Source: Psychrobacter sp. UBA6766
Lineage (GTDB): Bacteria; Pseudomonadota; Gammaproteobacteria; Pseudomonadales; Moraxellaceae
Assembly: GCF_002453355.1 (NCBI RefSeq)
Contig: NZ_DKGQ01000004.1
Location: 170,167 to 234,166, forward strand
Length of the DNA: 64,000 nt
Direction of reading: 5' to 3'
Positions 18,991 to 27,964 of this stretch are shown here, one piece after another. Below the pieces are notes generated by a model. It had not been told where the DNA came from and made no database searches. It saw only the letters and a list, made by a program, of their open reading frames with translations. The stretch's first letter is position 1, and each line of letters opens with the position of its first letter. Made by a program: the position numbers and the translations under genes.

Positions 18991-19791
18991 ATGACGACGT
19001 TATCTACTTTAAATAAATTTAAAAAAGACGGTACCAAATTTACCTGTTTAACCTGCTATGATGCGATGTTTGCACGCATGATGGATAAAGCGCAGATTGA
19101 TACGATTTTGATTGGTGATAGTCTGGGTATGGTAGTACAAGGTCATGATTCAACCTTACCTGTTACCGTTGATGATATGGTTTATCATACGGCTAATATA
19201 GCTCGTAGTAATAACCACGCGCTCATTATAGCCGACTTGCCATTTATGAGTTATGTGACGTTGACAGAGGCCATCACCAATAGCCGAAAGCTAATGCAGG
19301 CAGGCGCGCAGGTAATTAAGGTTGAAGGTGGCAGTGAGCTTTGTAATTTAGTTACAACGTTGGCGCAAGCTGGCACGCCGACTTGTGTACACTTAGGACT
19401 GACGCCGCAATCGGTCAATGTTTTTGGTGGTTATAAAATCCAAGGTCGTGGTGATGAAGCGGCAGAAAAACTGCTCGCTGATGCCAAAGCCGTTGTTGCC
19501 GCTGGTGCTGCGCTTTTGGTGCTAGAATGCGTCCCTGCTGAGCTTGCTAAAACTGTTACAGAAGCAGTTGCCGTGCCTGTCATCGGGATTGGAGCTGGAG
19601 CAGATACTGATGGTCAAGTCTTAGTCATGCATGACATGCTTGGTATGGTACATGGTCGCGTGCCGCGCTTTGTCCATGACTTTTTAACCGATGAGCGCAA
19701 TAGCGAGCGTAGTATTGAAGGGGCTTTTACCCTTTATCAACAATCAGTTCGCAATGGTAGCTTTCCCACTGAGCAACATCAATTTAGCTAG
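18991..19791 (+). CDS. panB: 3-methyl-2-oxobutanoate hydroxymethyltransferase
   Basis: The 266-residue TIM-barrel enzyme makes ketopantoate from alpha-ketoisovalerate and methylene-tetrahydrofolate, the first pantothenate step. Clear motifs are TCYDAMFARMMD, LIGDSLGMVVQGHDSTLPVT, KVEGG, HLGLTPQSVNVFGGYKIQG, LVLECVP and GIGAGADTDGQVLVMHDMLG. Length is typical. It precedes panC by 81 bases in the same direction. Confidence 0.96.
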   Translation: MTTLSTLNKFKKDGTKFTCLTCYDAMFARMMDKAQIDTILIGDSLGMVVQGHDSTLPVTVDDMVYHTANIARSNNHALIIADLPFMSYVTLTEAITNSRKLMQAGAQVIKVEGGSELCNLVTTLAQAGTPTCVHLGLTPQSVNVFGGYKIQGRGDEAAEKLLADAKAVVAAGAALLVLECVPAELAKTVTEAVAVPVIGIGAGADTDGQVLVMHDMLGMVHGRVPRFVHDFLTDERNSERSIEGAFTLYQQSVRNGSFPTEQHQFS

Positions 19792-19872
19792 CTATGTTTA
19801 ATTTGGTCGTATTTTATCTGGTGATTTGACCATTATTATTAGAACAAGCTGTTAGGATAAGAAATATTAACC

Positions 19873-20763
19873 ATGCCAACCATTTATCATCATATCTCAG
19901 CGCTGCGTCACGCATTAACCCTTTATTATGGTCGTCAAAGTATTGCTTTAGTGCCAACGATGGGTAATCTGCATGATGGCCATCTTGAGCTGGTGAGAAT
20001 TGCCAAACAGCACGCGGATATCGTGGTGGTGAGTATCTTTGTTAATCCTACTCAATTTGGCATCGGTGAGGACTTCGATAGTTATCCCCGCACGCTAGAG
20101 GACGATGTTGCCAAACTTGCAACCGTCGGCGCGGACTATGTATTTGCGCCCAGTATTGATGAGATGTATCCGGTGTTACCACCACCAACATCAGTTCGAG
20201 CTGGCGAAATTACCAGCCAGCTATGTGGTCAGTCGCGTCCCGGTCATTTTGATGGGGTCGGCATTGTTGTCTCTAAACTGTTTAACATCGTCCAGCCAGA
20301 TGTGGCAGTATTCGGCCAAAAAGATTACCAGCAATTAGCGATTATTCAGCAATTGGTGCGTGATCTGAGTTATCCGATTAAGATCATCGGCGCCCCTATT
20401 GTGCGGGCAGAGGACGGTTTAGCATTGTCTTCACGCAATCAATATTTAAGCGACTCTGAGCGAAAAATAGCGCCCGTGCTCCATCAAGAATTACAACGCT
20501 TAGCCGAGCAACTCAAAAATAGCGAATATAGAGAACAAGGATTTGAGTCTTTATTGACAGCGACAAAAGCGCGTATCACTGAAGCAGGTTTTACGGTTGA
20601 TTATTTAGACATAAAAACAGCTCAGCTCGATTCTTTAGAAGCAAATGAAGCGACAGGAAATTGTAATATAAACAGTGAGAATTTGGTGATTTTGGTTGCT
20701 GCTTGGTTGGGTCGTGCACGCTTGTTAGACAATCAATTGGTGACGGTAAAGCTGCCGTTATGA
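19873..20763 (+). CDS. panC: Pantothenate synthetase
   Basis: The 296-residue ATP-dependent ligase joins pantoate and beta-alanine. It has VPTMGNLHDGHLELV with the HxGH nucleotide motif, SIFVNPTQFG, the pantoate-binding FDGVGIVVSKLFNIVQPD, FGQKDYQQL and the KMSKS-like LSSRNQYLS. It follows panB, and together with folK they form a cofactor-synthesis run. The length is a little above the usual 280. Confidence 0.96.
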   Translation: MPTIYHHISALRHALTLYYGRQSIALVPTMGNLHDGHLELVRIAKQHADIVVVSIFVNPTQFGIGEDFDSYPRTLEDDVAKLATVGADYVFAPSIDEMYPVLPPPTSVRAGEITSQLCGQSRPGHFDGVGIVVSKLFNIVQPDVAVFGQKDYQQLAIIQQLVRDLSYPIKIIGAPIVRAEDGLALSSRNQYLSDSERKIAPVLHQELQRLAEQLKNSEYREQGFESLLTATKARITEAGFTVDYLDIKTAQLDSLEANEATGNCNINSENLVILVAAWLGRARLLDNQLVTVKLPL

Positions 20764-20804
20764 CAGAGTAAATTGCCGGACGCAATGCATGAGGATGATG
20801 GATT

Positions 20805-21803
20805 ATGAGTGCAAATAAGGACGACAAGCAAGTCAAATTAAATAATGAGCAAGCACCGCCAAATGGCAATTTAGCCAAGTCAGTAGCCCCTAGCAGCACA
20901 AATAAAGACAGATTAAATATCTTAGTAGTGTCAGGGCGCTCAGGATCTGGTAAAACATCCGTACTCAATATCCTAGAGGATTTGGGCTATTATTCTATTG
21001 ATAATATGCCTTTGTCATTGGTTCCTGAGGCAGCAAAAAAACTGGTTTGTGATAGCGGGATTAAACGCGTCGCCCTTGGCGTCGATATTCGGACACCGCG
21101 CGCTGATTTATCAAATTTCGCCGAAATACATGATACTTTAAAGCAGACGTATGGCGAAGAGGCGGTGACGGTAATATACGTCACGGCGCAAGAGGATATC
21201 TTGGTGGCGCGCTTTAATGCTACCCGCCGTATCCATCCTTTAATGATGCAAGATACCAAAGGCGTAGAAAATACGGTTGATAATTTGCCAGCGGCGATCG
21301 AAAGAGAAAGCCAGCTTTTGCAGCCGATATTTAAGCAGGCAGATCTTAGAATCGATACCAGTATGCTAAATATTCATCAGCTAAAAGAGCGTCTTCGCGA
21401 CTATGTTGGGGTCGATAATCAAATCGCCATTAATCTGTTATCGTTTGGCTTTAAATATGGCAGTCCAATCGATGCAGACTTTGTCTTTGATGTGCGTATT
21501 TTGCCCAACCCGCATTGGAATCCGAAACTGCGAGCCGCGACGGGTCTTGATGCTGAGGTCGCTGAGTTTTTTGCTGATTATCCAGAGGTGGCTGAGATGA
21601 CTCAGGATATCGCAACTTTTCTCAATCGTTGGTTACCCGATTTTTTACATAACAACCGCCATACAGTGACGGTTGCTATTGGCTGTACAGGTGGCAAACA
21701 TCGCTCGGTATTTATTACTAAGCATCTACAAAATGCATTGACCGCCAGTTTGCCTGAAGGTTTGACCGTTACTGCCAAACACCGCGAAAAGCATCGTTGG
21801 TAA
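20805..21803 (+). CDS. rapZ: RapZ-type nucleotide-binding protein
   Basis: The 332-residue P-loop protein of the YvcJ/RapZ family has Walker A SGRSGSGKTS near residue 46 and the conserved C-terminal RNA-binding domain with SFGFKYGSPIDADFVFDVR and GCTGGKHRSV. In E. coli the family member guides RNase E to a small RNA controlling glmS; whether that holds here is unknown. About 40 polar residues extend the N-terminus. GAGGA lies upstream. It is followed by darP in the same direction. Confidence 0.93.
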   Translation: MSANKDDKQVKLNNEQAPPNGNLAKSVAPSSTNKDRLNILVVSGRSGSGKTSVLNILEDLGYYSIDNMPLSLVPEAAKKLVCDSGIKRVALGVDIRTPRADLSNFAEIHDTLKQTYGEEAVTVIYVTAQEDILVARFNATRRIHPLMMQDTKGVENTVDNLPAAIERESQLLQPIFKQADLRIDTSMLNIHQLKERLRDYVGVDNQIAINLLSFGFKYGSPIDADFVFDVRILPNPHWNPKLRAATGLDAEVAEFFADYPEVAEMTQDIATFLNRWLPDFLHNNRHTVTVAIGCTGGKHRSVFITKHLQNALTASLPEGLTVTAKHREKHRW

Positions 21804-21906
21804 TACTTAGCAGTTGCAAGCAAGCGACAAGGTATAAATGGCAACACACAATTAACGGGTTTCATTACCATCTATTATTTACTATCTCGAAAAATGGAAA
21901 GCTTTT

Positions 21907-22419
21907 ATGATTGACTGGTCAGAACAAGATATGCGCGTCTCGCGCACAGAGCTCAAAAAAGCTCATGAGCGTTTGCAAGCATTGTCGATACCGCTTGCCA
22001 GCTTATCGAAAAAGCAGCTGAAGAAACTGCCAGCCAGTGACTATTTTATGGCTGAGCTGATGGCGCTCGCCGATATCACCAGTGCCAACGCGCGCAATCG
22101 CCAAACCAAACGTGTCGGCAAACTTATCAGTGAAGAAAATCGCCACGAATTGGTCAAAGCCTTGTTTGACGCTTTTTTTCCAAAGGAGCAGATCTCTAAA
22201 ATTGAAAGCTGGATCGAGCGTTTAAACATCAGTGATGAAAGCACGCTTAAACAGTTCGTCAAACAATACAAGGCGTCCGAGCGTAATAGCCTGTACCAGC
22301 TGCTACTTTGGATTGAGTATGCCAAGCACATGCAGGACGATGAGCTAATGGCAGAATCTAAAGAAGACTTGGCCAGTTATATTCGTGAGGTGGCAATATT
22401 GTCGCAGCTGAAAAGCTAG
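21907..22419 (+). CDS. darP: Ribosome-associated DarP (YjgA) family protein
   Basis: The 170-residue helical, charged protein matches the DUF615/YjgA family, which helps late 50S subunit assembly in E. coli. Family features are SRTELKKAHERLQALSIPLASL near the start, KLPASDYFMAELMALADI, and a C-terminal domain ending in helical charged sequence. Length agrees with the family. The strong bidirectional terminator beyond it separates it from convergent dsbA. Confidence 0.88.
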   Translation: MIDWSEQDMRVSRTELKKAHERLQALSIPLASLSKKQLKKLPASDYFMAELMALADITSANARNRQTKRVGKLISEENRHELVKALFDAFFPKEQISKIESWIERLNISDESTLKQFVKQYKASERNSLYQLLLWIEYAKHMQDDELMAESKEDLASYIREVAILSQLKS

Positions 22420-22465
22420 CGATTTATATTATTGCTAATAACAGTTCATAGCCCATAATGCATAA

Positions 22466-22495
22466 AAAAAGCCAATCGTTAATGATTGGCTTTTT
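22466..22495. terminator. Bidirectional terminator between darP and dsbA
   Basis: A perfect 12-bp stem AAAAAGCCAATC / GATTGGCTTTTT with a six-base loop has a T run on each strand, suited to both convergent genes. Confidence 0.88.
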
Positions 22496-22540
22496 GCACT
22501 TTGATAAATGTACGTTTTTTAATAATTCATGTCATTCAAA

Positions 22541-23161
22541 TTATTTTTTCTCGGCACGTACTTTGTCGACCAGATAATCGACCACTTTAGGAACAGTAGC
22601 ACTTTCACCAGTGACGACATATTTACCTTGAACCACCACCGCTGGTACACCTGAAAGCTGATAACGCTTGGCGCCTGCTTGTGAGCGGCCAATTTTTGTC
22701 CCAACCGCAAATGAGTTATAAAGGCTATTAAATTTCTTTTCGTCGACGCCTTTAGACGCGTACCATTTGCTCAGTGAGGCTTGGTCAAATAACTGTTTAC
22801 CATCTTTATGCACGGCCTCAAATAACGCATCATGAGTTTTGTCCTCATAACCCAATAGCTGAGCGGCGTAAAAACCACGGGCGCTGGCTTCCCAAACTGG
22901 GTTAAGCGCGGCTGGCGTTTTAAAGAATACCACGTCTTTGTCTTTGGTTTTTGCCCATTTTTCCATATGCGGATTGAGAACGTTACAATGCGGGCAGCCA
23001 TACCAGAAAAACTCTCGCACAATGATAGCATCGCCGCTGATTTTCTCTGGGTTATCTAGCACGCGGTAGTCTTTTCCTGCGACATAATTGGCAGCTTGCG
23101 CGCCCATATTGGCTAGCCCAATAGCACAAGCCAGACCAGTCAATGCGATGATACGTTTCAT
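22541..23161 (-). CDS. dsbA: Periplasmic thiol:disulfide interchange protein DsbA
   Basis: The 206-residue exported oxidoreductase introduces disulfide bonds into periplasmic proteins. The signal peptide covers about residues 1-23 (MKRIIALTGLACAI to GAQAAN). The active site is CPHC in FFWYGCPHCNVLNP, the DsbA-type dipeptide, and the cis-proline loop appears as LSGVPAVVVQGKY. AAGGAA precedes the ATG. It is monocistronic between a terminator and a long intergenic region. Confidence 0.94.
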   Translation of the reverse strand: MKRIIALTGLACAIGLANMGAQAANYVAGKDYRVLDNPEKISGDAIIVREFFWYGCPHCNVLNPHMEKWAKTKDKDVVFFKTPAALNPVWEASARGFYAAQLLGYEDKTHDALFEAVHKDGKQLFDQASLSKWYASKGVDEKKFNSLYNSFAVGTKIGRSQAGAKRYQLSGVPAVVVQGKYVVTGESATVPKVVDYLVDKVRAEKK

Positions 23162-23603
23162 ACTTTTTCCTTGAAGTGTCGAGAGTCAGCGTTTTTGCTT
23201 CGGAAGTTTTGATTCAGCAGTTGCTTGGTGTATTCATATAGACTTTAAAATGGTTAAGCGGCAACGCGTCGCTTAAAGCAACCTGTTATAGACTACTGCC
23301 TATAATAGCGTAAAATGCCCATACTTGTGAACCCGATTCTTAACTAACGGTTGTAAAGCTGTGAGTGATTATTTAAGGGATCTTACCTATAATTTTTAGA
23401 GGTATTTGTTGCCTCTAACATTTTAACATTGCCATAAAGCTGAGTTTTTTAAAGGTCAAAATAATAGCCAGACGAAGTTACCGTTTAAGCGTTTCACAAA
23501 CGGTGACGATGTACTCACGACAAAGTTGCTGCTCTCATGCTAATATTGAGCGTAGCATCATACTTCCCGATAATAACTATAATGCCAATAAAGGAAAAAT
23601 CCT
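23162..23603. other. Intergenic region between divergent dsbA and ubiG
   Basis: No gene is seen in these 442 bases. A TATAAT box at 23301-23306 could be a -10 element for ubiG, but no matching -35 box is present, so no promoter is called. Confidence 0.4.
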
Positions 23604-24464
23604 ATGAGCCAAGTTTTACCTTCTGCGCAGCCTGTGAATCATCAACAAAACAATTCTACTGACAATATGAGCAATATTAATAATGCTGCTAACGAATTCA
23701 ATCAAAATACGGCGATTAATGTCGATGCCAGTGAAGTAGAAAAATTCAACAATTTGGCGAGCGAGTGGTGGAATAAAACCGGCGCCTTTGCCACCTTACA
23801 CGAAATCAATCCGCTCCGTCTTAATTGGATAGAAGACAACGTCAAGCGCGGCTTTATGAGTACGGATAGCAGTAAAACGGCAGAGATGGGCTTGGCGGGT
23901 AAAAAAGTCCTCGATGTCGGTTGCGGCGGCGGTATCTTGTCAGAGTCAATGGCGCGGCGCGACGCTGATGTCACCGGTATTGATCTTGGAACAGAAAACC
24001 TCAAAGCGGCGACCTTACATGCTGAGCAAAGCAACTTAAATGATACCTTGCGTTATCAGCATATCCCAATTGAACAGCTAGCGGAAACCCATGCTGGTCA
24101 GTTTGACGTCGTGACTTGTATGGAGATGCTTGAGCATGTGCCAGACCCAACTGCCATTGTCGAGGCGTGTTTTAAGCTGCTAGCGCCAGGCGGTGTTTGC
24201 GTGTTATCAACGATTAATCGCAATCCTAAATCGTATTTATTTGCCATCGTTGGGGCAGAGTATGTGTTGCGTCTGCTTGATCGCGGCACTCATGATTATG
24301 CCAAATTTATCACGCCAGCTGAGTTAGACAAAATGGCGATCAATGCAGGCTTTAGCCGTCAAGACATTATTGGGCTACATTATAATCCATTAACTAAGCG
24401 CTACTGGTTGGCCCAAAACGTAGACGTCAATTATATGATGGCCGTACAAAAGCCGCTGATGTAA
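23604..24464 (+). CDS. ubiG: Ubiquinone biosynthesis O-methyltransferase
   Basis: The 286-residue SAM-dependent methyltransferase carries out both O-methylations of ubiquinone synthesis. A polar N-terminal stretch of about 45 residues precedes the family start VEKFNNLASEWWNKTGAF. SAM motif I is VLDVGCGGGILSE, followed by GIDLGTENL and VTCMEMLEHVPDP. E. coli UbiG is 240 residues, so the N-terminal extension is extra; AAAGGA supports the ATG at 23604, though initiation from ATG 23667 is possible. It heads the ubiG-mupP-yciK order known from Pseudomonas. Confidence 0.94.
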   Translation: MSQVLPSAQPVNHQQNNSTDNMSNINNAANEFNQNTAINVDASEVEKFNNLASEWWNKTGAFATLHEINPLRLNWIEDNVKRGFMSTDSSKTAEMGLAGKKVLDVGCGGGILSESMARRDADVTGIDLGTENLKAATLHAEQSNLNDTLRYQHIPIEQLAETHAGQFDVVTCMEMLEHVPDPTAIVEACFKLLAPGGVCVLSTINRNPKSYLFAIVGAEYVLRLLDRGTHDYAKFITPAELDKMAINAGFSRQDIIGLHYNPLTKRYWLAQNVDVNYMMAVQKPLM

Positions 24465-24577
24465 ATAGCCTTTTATAAAAACTGCTTTAAAACCTCCTTT
24501 AAAGTGATTTCTTAAAATTATCTTTATAAACTAATTATTTAAACTATTTTTTAACATGATGACTAAGAGCACCTGTT

Positions 24578-25288
24578 ATGAGCCAATTTGTAAAAGCTGT
24601 CTTGTTCGACCTTGATGGGACCTTAATCGATACTGCCGCTGATTTCGTTCGGATTATTGGTAAAATGAGCGGCGAAAATGATTGGCAAGCACCACCTGAA
24701 GCAGAAATTCGCGAGCAAGTCTCAGCAGGAGCCTCGTCGATGGTGCGGCTGATGCTGCGTTATAATGACCAACTTGAGGTCGGTGAAGAGGCACTGCTTA
24801 AGTTTCGCCAGCAGTTTTTAGACGACTACGAAGCGGATATTTGCGTCGATAGCTGTATTTTTAGCGAGCTGGAAGAAGTGTTGCGCGTCCTTGAAGACCA
24901 ACGGGTGCCATGGGGCATCGTTACCAATAAACCGCGCTATTTAGCAGAGCTGCTCTTAGAAAAAATGCAATTAGATGAGCGCTGTTCAGTCCTGGTTTGC
25001 CCTGATGACGTATCGCGTACTAAACCAGATCCAGAGCCGATGTATGTGGCGTTAGAAAAACTTGCTATCCCGCGCGGCGCCGCTGAAAGTGTCCTCTACG
25101 TTGGCGATCATATACGCGATATCGAAGCTGGCAACGCCGCTGGAATGACGACAATTTTAGCCGCCTATGGCTATATTCCGCCTGAAGATCAAAAAAGCTT
25201 AAAGAAATGGGGCGCAGATTATATTACTGAAACCCCTAAAGAGTTAAATAAACTTCTGCTTTCTTCAGGCAAGTTTGATTATTTATAA
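24578..25288 (+). CDS. mupP: HAD phosphatase, probable N-acetylmuramate 6-phosphate phosphatase
   Basis: The 236-residue haloacid-dehalogenase hydrolase has the nucleophile motif LFDLDGTLIDT, a helical cap, GIVTNKPRYL (motif II), the lysine in RTKPDPEP and the acidic motif YVGDHIRDIEAG. Sequence alone would fit phosphoglycolate phosphatase (Gph). The position directly between ubiG and yciK matches MupP of Pseudomonas, which dephosphorylates MurNAc 6-phosphate in cell-wall recycling. The assignment is therefore by synteny; Gph remains the alternative. Confidence 0.75.
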   Translation: MSQFVKAVLFDLDGTLIDTAADFVRIIGKMSGENDWQAPPEAEIREQVSAGASSMVRLMLRYNDQLEVGEEALLKFRQQFLDDYEADICVDSCIFSELEEVLRVLEDQRVPWGIVTNKPRYLAELLLEKMQLDERCSVLVCPDDVSRTKPDPEPMYVALEKLAIPRGAAESVLYVGDHIRDIEAGNAAGMTTILAAYGYIPPEDQKSLKKWGADYITETPKELNKLLLSSGKFDYL

Positions 25289-25359
25289 GTCAAATAAGCC
25301 ATCCATCGAGATAGCTGTTAAGCATCCTACCTATTCAATAATAAGCAGTGAGTAATGCC

Positions 25360-26196
25360 ATGAGTGACAATACTAATCCGCCTACGACGCAGCAAAACAA
25401 CCAATCAGCTGTGCAAAACGCTGTACCGTCTTTATCGCACGACGATATTCGTAATTTTGTGCCTCCTGATAATTGCTTAGAGGGTAAGACAATCTTGGTA
25501 ACGGGTGCCGGTGACGGTATTGGACGTGTCGCCGCCTTGACTTACGCCCGTTACGGTGCAACGGTGTTATTGTTGGGGCGTACCAGCAGCAAGCTTGAAT
25601 ACGTTTACGATGAAATTGAAAGTTTTGGTGGCAAGCAGCCTGCTATGTTACCGATGAATCTAGAAGGAGCAACCTATGCAGAGATGCAAAAGCTAGAGAA
25701 TTTGATTGCGAAAGAAGTTGGTCAGCTTGATGGCATCTTGCATAATGCTGGCATGTTAGGTACTTTGACGCCGCTTGAGATGTACGATGTCGATATATTT
25801 GCTCAGGTTATGAAGGTTAACTTTACGGCTACCTTTATGCTCACACAAGCGCTACTGCCTTTGCTTAAAGACGCGCCAAAAGGTTCAGTCGTCTTTACTT
25901 CTAGTAGCGTTGGCACTCATCCTCGTGCCTTTTGGGGCGCTTATGCACTCTCCAAGCAAGCGGTAGAAGGTATGAGTGATATCTTTACCCAAGAAACGCA
26001 GAATACCACTAATTTGCGCTTCAACTGCATCAATCCTGGCGGTACCCGTACCAATATGCGCGCCCATGCCTTTCCTGGTGAAAATCCGATGAGCCTCAAG
26101 ACTCCTGAAGATATTATGGGCGGTTATGTGTTTTTGATGAGTGATGAAAGCATCGGCGTGCGCGGTCAAGTGGTTGAGCTACAACCAAAAAATTAA
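25360..26196 (+). CDS. yciK: YciK-family short-chain dehydrogenase
   Basis: This classical short-chain dehydrogenase of 278 residues has the NADP-binding motif VTGAGDGIGR, LHNAGMLG (NNAG-like), a serine in FTSSSVG and the catalytic YALSK. It belongs to the YciK family, whose substrate is not established. The ATG at 25360 is used; a GTG at 25348 would add four residues. It sits 71 bases after the mupP-like gene, as in Pseudomonas. Confidence 0.85.
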   Translation: MSDNTNPPTTQQNNQSAVQNAVPSLSHDDIRNFVPPDNCLEGKTILVTGAGDGIGRVAALTYARYGATVLLLGRTSSKLEYVYDEIESFGGKQPAMLPMNLEGATYAEMQKLENLIAKEVGQLDGILHNAGMLGTLTPLEMYDVDIFAQVMKVNFTATFMLTQALLPLLKDAPKGSVVFTSSSVGTHPRAFWGAYALSKQAVEGMSDIFTQETQNTTNLRFNCINPGGTRTNMRAHAFPGENPMSLKTPEDIMGGYVFLMSDESIGVRGQVVELQPKN

Positions 26197-26254
26197 TCGT
26201 CATCCATGGTTTTATTAAGCAATAACTTCATAGTTATTTTATCATTTATAAAAT

Positions 26255-26276
26255 CGCTTATTTGTTGAAATAAGCG
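26255..26276. other. Hairpin between yciK and the DksA-like gene
   Basis: CGCTTATTT (26255-26263) and AAATAAGCG (26268-26276) form a perfect 9-bp stem with a GTTG loop. A short AT-rich flank replaces a true T run, so it is at best a weak terminator of yciK. Confidence 0.5.
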
Positions 26277-26357
26277 TTATAAAGCCCCATCTATTTGTTA
26301 TTAAAGATTTTTATCAATTAAAACCTAAATATCATTAATAAAAATTAGGATAAGATT

Positions 26358-26624
26358 ATGGCAGGTGGCTGGTCAAGAGATGGGGCAGAACATGAACAAA
26401 TGGATGCGACTGTCAACGATGCGTTAGAGCGAGCACGGCGTGCTCTACCAACGGGTAAAAGCGCTGAGTTTTGTGATGAGTGCGGTAATGCCATTCCAGA
26501 AGCGCGGCGCATTGCCGTACCAGGTGTACAGCATTGTATTAGCTGTCAAATGGAGCTTGAAAAAGAAGCAAAGGCGACTGAGCTGTTTAATCGCCGCGGT
26601 AGTAAAGACAGCCAATTACGTTAA
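26358..26624 (+). CDS. DksA/TraR-family zinc finger protein
   Basis: This 88-residue protein has the DksA C4 zinc finger: FCDECGNAIPEARRIAVPG followed by CISCQ, close to the YbiI/TraR short form. The N-terminal coiled coil of full DksA is missing, so it resembles small DksA-like proteins that can act on RNA polymerase. AGGATAAG lies upstream of the ATG. It is convergent with ompR. Function beyond the family is unknown. Confidence 0.85.
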   Translation: MAGGWSRDGAEHEQMDATVNDALERARRALPTGKSAEFCDECGNAIPEARRIAVPGVQHCISCQMELEKEAKATELFNRRGSKDSQLR

Positions 26625-26683
26625 TTTAAATAATAGTACCTAGTATTAATAGTAATATCTAGTATTATAATATGGGTGTAACC

Positions 26684-26722
26684 AATAAAAAGCCCCGCAA
26701 TCAATGTGCAGGGCTTTTTATT
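26684..26722. terminator. Bidirectional terminator between DksA-like gene and ompR
   Basis: AATAAAAAGCCC and GGGCTTTTTATT flank an inner GCA/TGC pair, giving a long hairpin with T runs on both strands. Confidence 0.85.
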
Positions 26723-26742
26723 GCATTGAATATTATCAGGCG

Positions 26743-27501
26743 CTATTCGCTTTTAGCGGCTTCTACTTCTGCCTCGTCAGGAACAAACACATAGCCCACT
26801 CCCCAAACGGTTTGAATATAACGCGCTTGTGAAGGGTTGTCCTCAATCAAGCGGCGCAAACGCGATACTTGAACGTCGATAGAACGCTCCATCGCGCCCC
26901 ATTCGCGACCGCGGGCAAGGTTCATCAATTTATCACGCGTTAATGGTTCACGTGGGTGTTGAACCAAGGCTTTTAATACCGAAAATTCACCAGTCGTTAA
27001 AGTAACAACATTGCCTTCACGTTTAAGCGTTCGAGTCGATAAATCAAGCGTCCACGGTCCAAATTCAACCACTTCAAGCTGATGACTTGGCGCACCCGGC
27101 AGCTCGCGGTTTTGGCGGCGCAGGACTGCTTTGATACGAGCAAGCAGCTCTTTCGGGTTAAAGGGCTTAGGAAGATAATCATCTGCACCCGCTTCAAGAC
27201 CAGCGATACGATCGGCATCACCACCTTTGGCCGTCAACATGATAATCGGAATATCGCCATTGTCTTCACGCAAACGCTTGCAAATGCTGATACCGTCTTC
27301 GCCTGGCAACATCAAATCCAATACCACCAATGAAAACAGCTCACGTTGCATCAATTTATCCATCTGACTGCCATCGTGAGCCGTACGGACGACAAAACCA
27401 TCGTCTTCTAGAAAGCGTTGCAATAAAGAGCGCAAGCGTGCATCGTCATCAACGACTAAAATGCGCTGGTTTAAGGTGTCAGGGCTGTTGTTATCAGTCA
27501 T
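26743..27501 (-). CDS. ompR: OmpR-type response regulator
   Basis: The 252-residue two-component regulator has a receiver domain (about 12-125) with acidic DDD, the phosphoacceptor aspartate in VVLDLMLPGEDG and the lysine in PKPFNPKELLARI. A winged-helix DNA-binding domain follows, with EFSVLKALVQHPREPLTRDKL cut by the usual turn and RSIDVQVSRLRR. It closely resembles OmpR. GAGGATGACTGT precedes the ATG. Downstream, where envZ usually sits, there is a terminator and the convergent DksA-like gene, so its sensor kinase is not adjacent. Confidence 0.9.
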   Translation of the reverse strand: MTDNNSPDTLNQRILVVDDDARLRSLLQRFLEDDGFVVRTAHDGSQMDKLMQRELFSLVVLDLMLPGEDGISICKRLREDNGDIPIIMLTAKGGDADRIAGLEAGADDYLPKPFNPKELLARIKAVLRRQNRELPGAPSHQLEVVEFGPWTLDLSTRTLKREGNVVTLTTGEFSVLKALVQHPREPLTRDKLMNLARGREWGAMERSIDVQVSRLRRLIEDNPSQARYIQTVWGVGYVFVPDEAEVEAAKSE

Positions 27502-27964
27502 ACAGTCATCCTCTTATAAAAATTATTATTAGTCAAAACGCTTAGTAAAATTATTGGTAAAACCCGTTTATAAAAATATCATTAAAAGTCATCACTCAAA
27601 ATCTTGGTATGATTCAATGATCAATCCGTTGATAAGTAAACCATGAGGAGCGAACCACACCACTACTCATCAAAAAAGTAAATAACCGTCAAAAAATCGT
27701 GCAAAAATAAAAACTTTTGTTCAATGTAGGCATGCTTAATCATATTTGCGCCCTTGACACTTTAGTGTATAAGATTGCAATCCTAATTGCATCACTGATA
27801 CTGATAAATGCTGTATGCGTTTGTTTAACAAGGCGCAAGAACGGACAATATCAGACGATTTTTGCCAGAAAACAGGTAATAAATAACGAAAAGATAAAAA
27901 GGATTTTTATTCATGCAGCTTTTGCTATAATGCAAAACTACATTTCTCAACGATTGATACGTCT
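27502..27964. other. Intergenic region between divergent ompR and tex
   Basis: These 463 AT-rich bases hold the tex promoter near their right end. A TTGACA at about 27755 has no -10 box at normal spacing. An 83-codon open frame at 27717-27968 overlaps the promoter and looks non-coding. Confidence 0.5.
27924..27931 (+). promoter_or_regulatory. Extended -10 promoter of tex
   Basis: TTTTGCTATAATGC contains an exact TATAAT (27926-27931) in a TGC-extended context (27923-27931 region). It lies 34 bases before the tex ATG. The -35 region is only T-rich, as expected for an extended -10 promoter. Confidence 0.6.
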
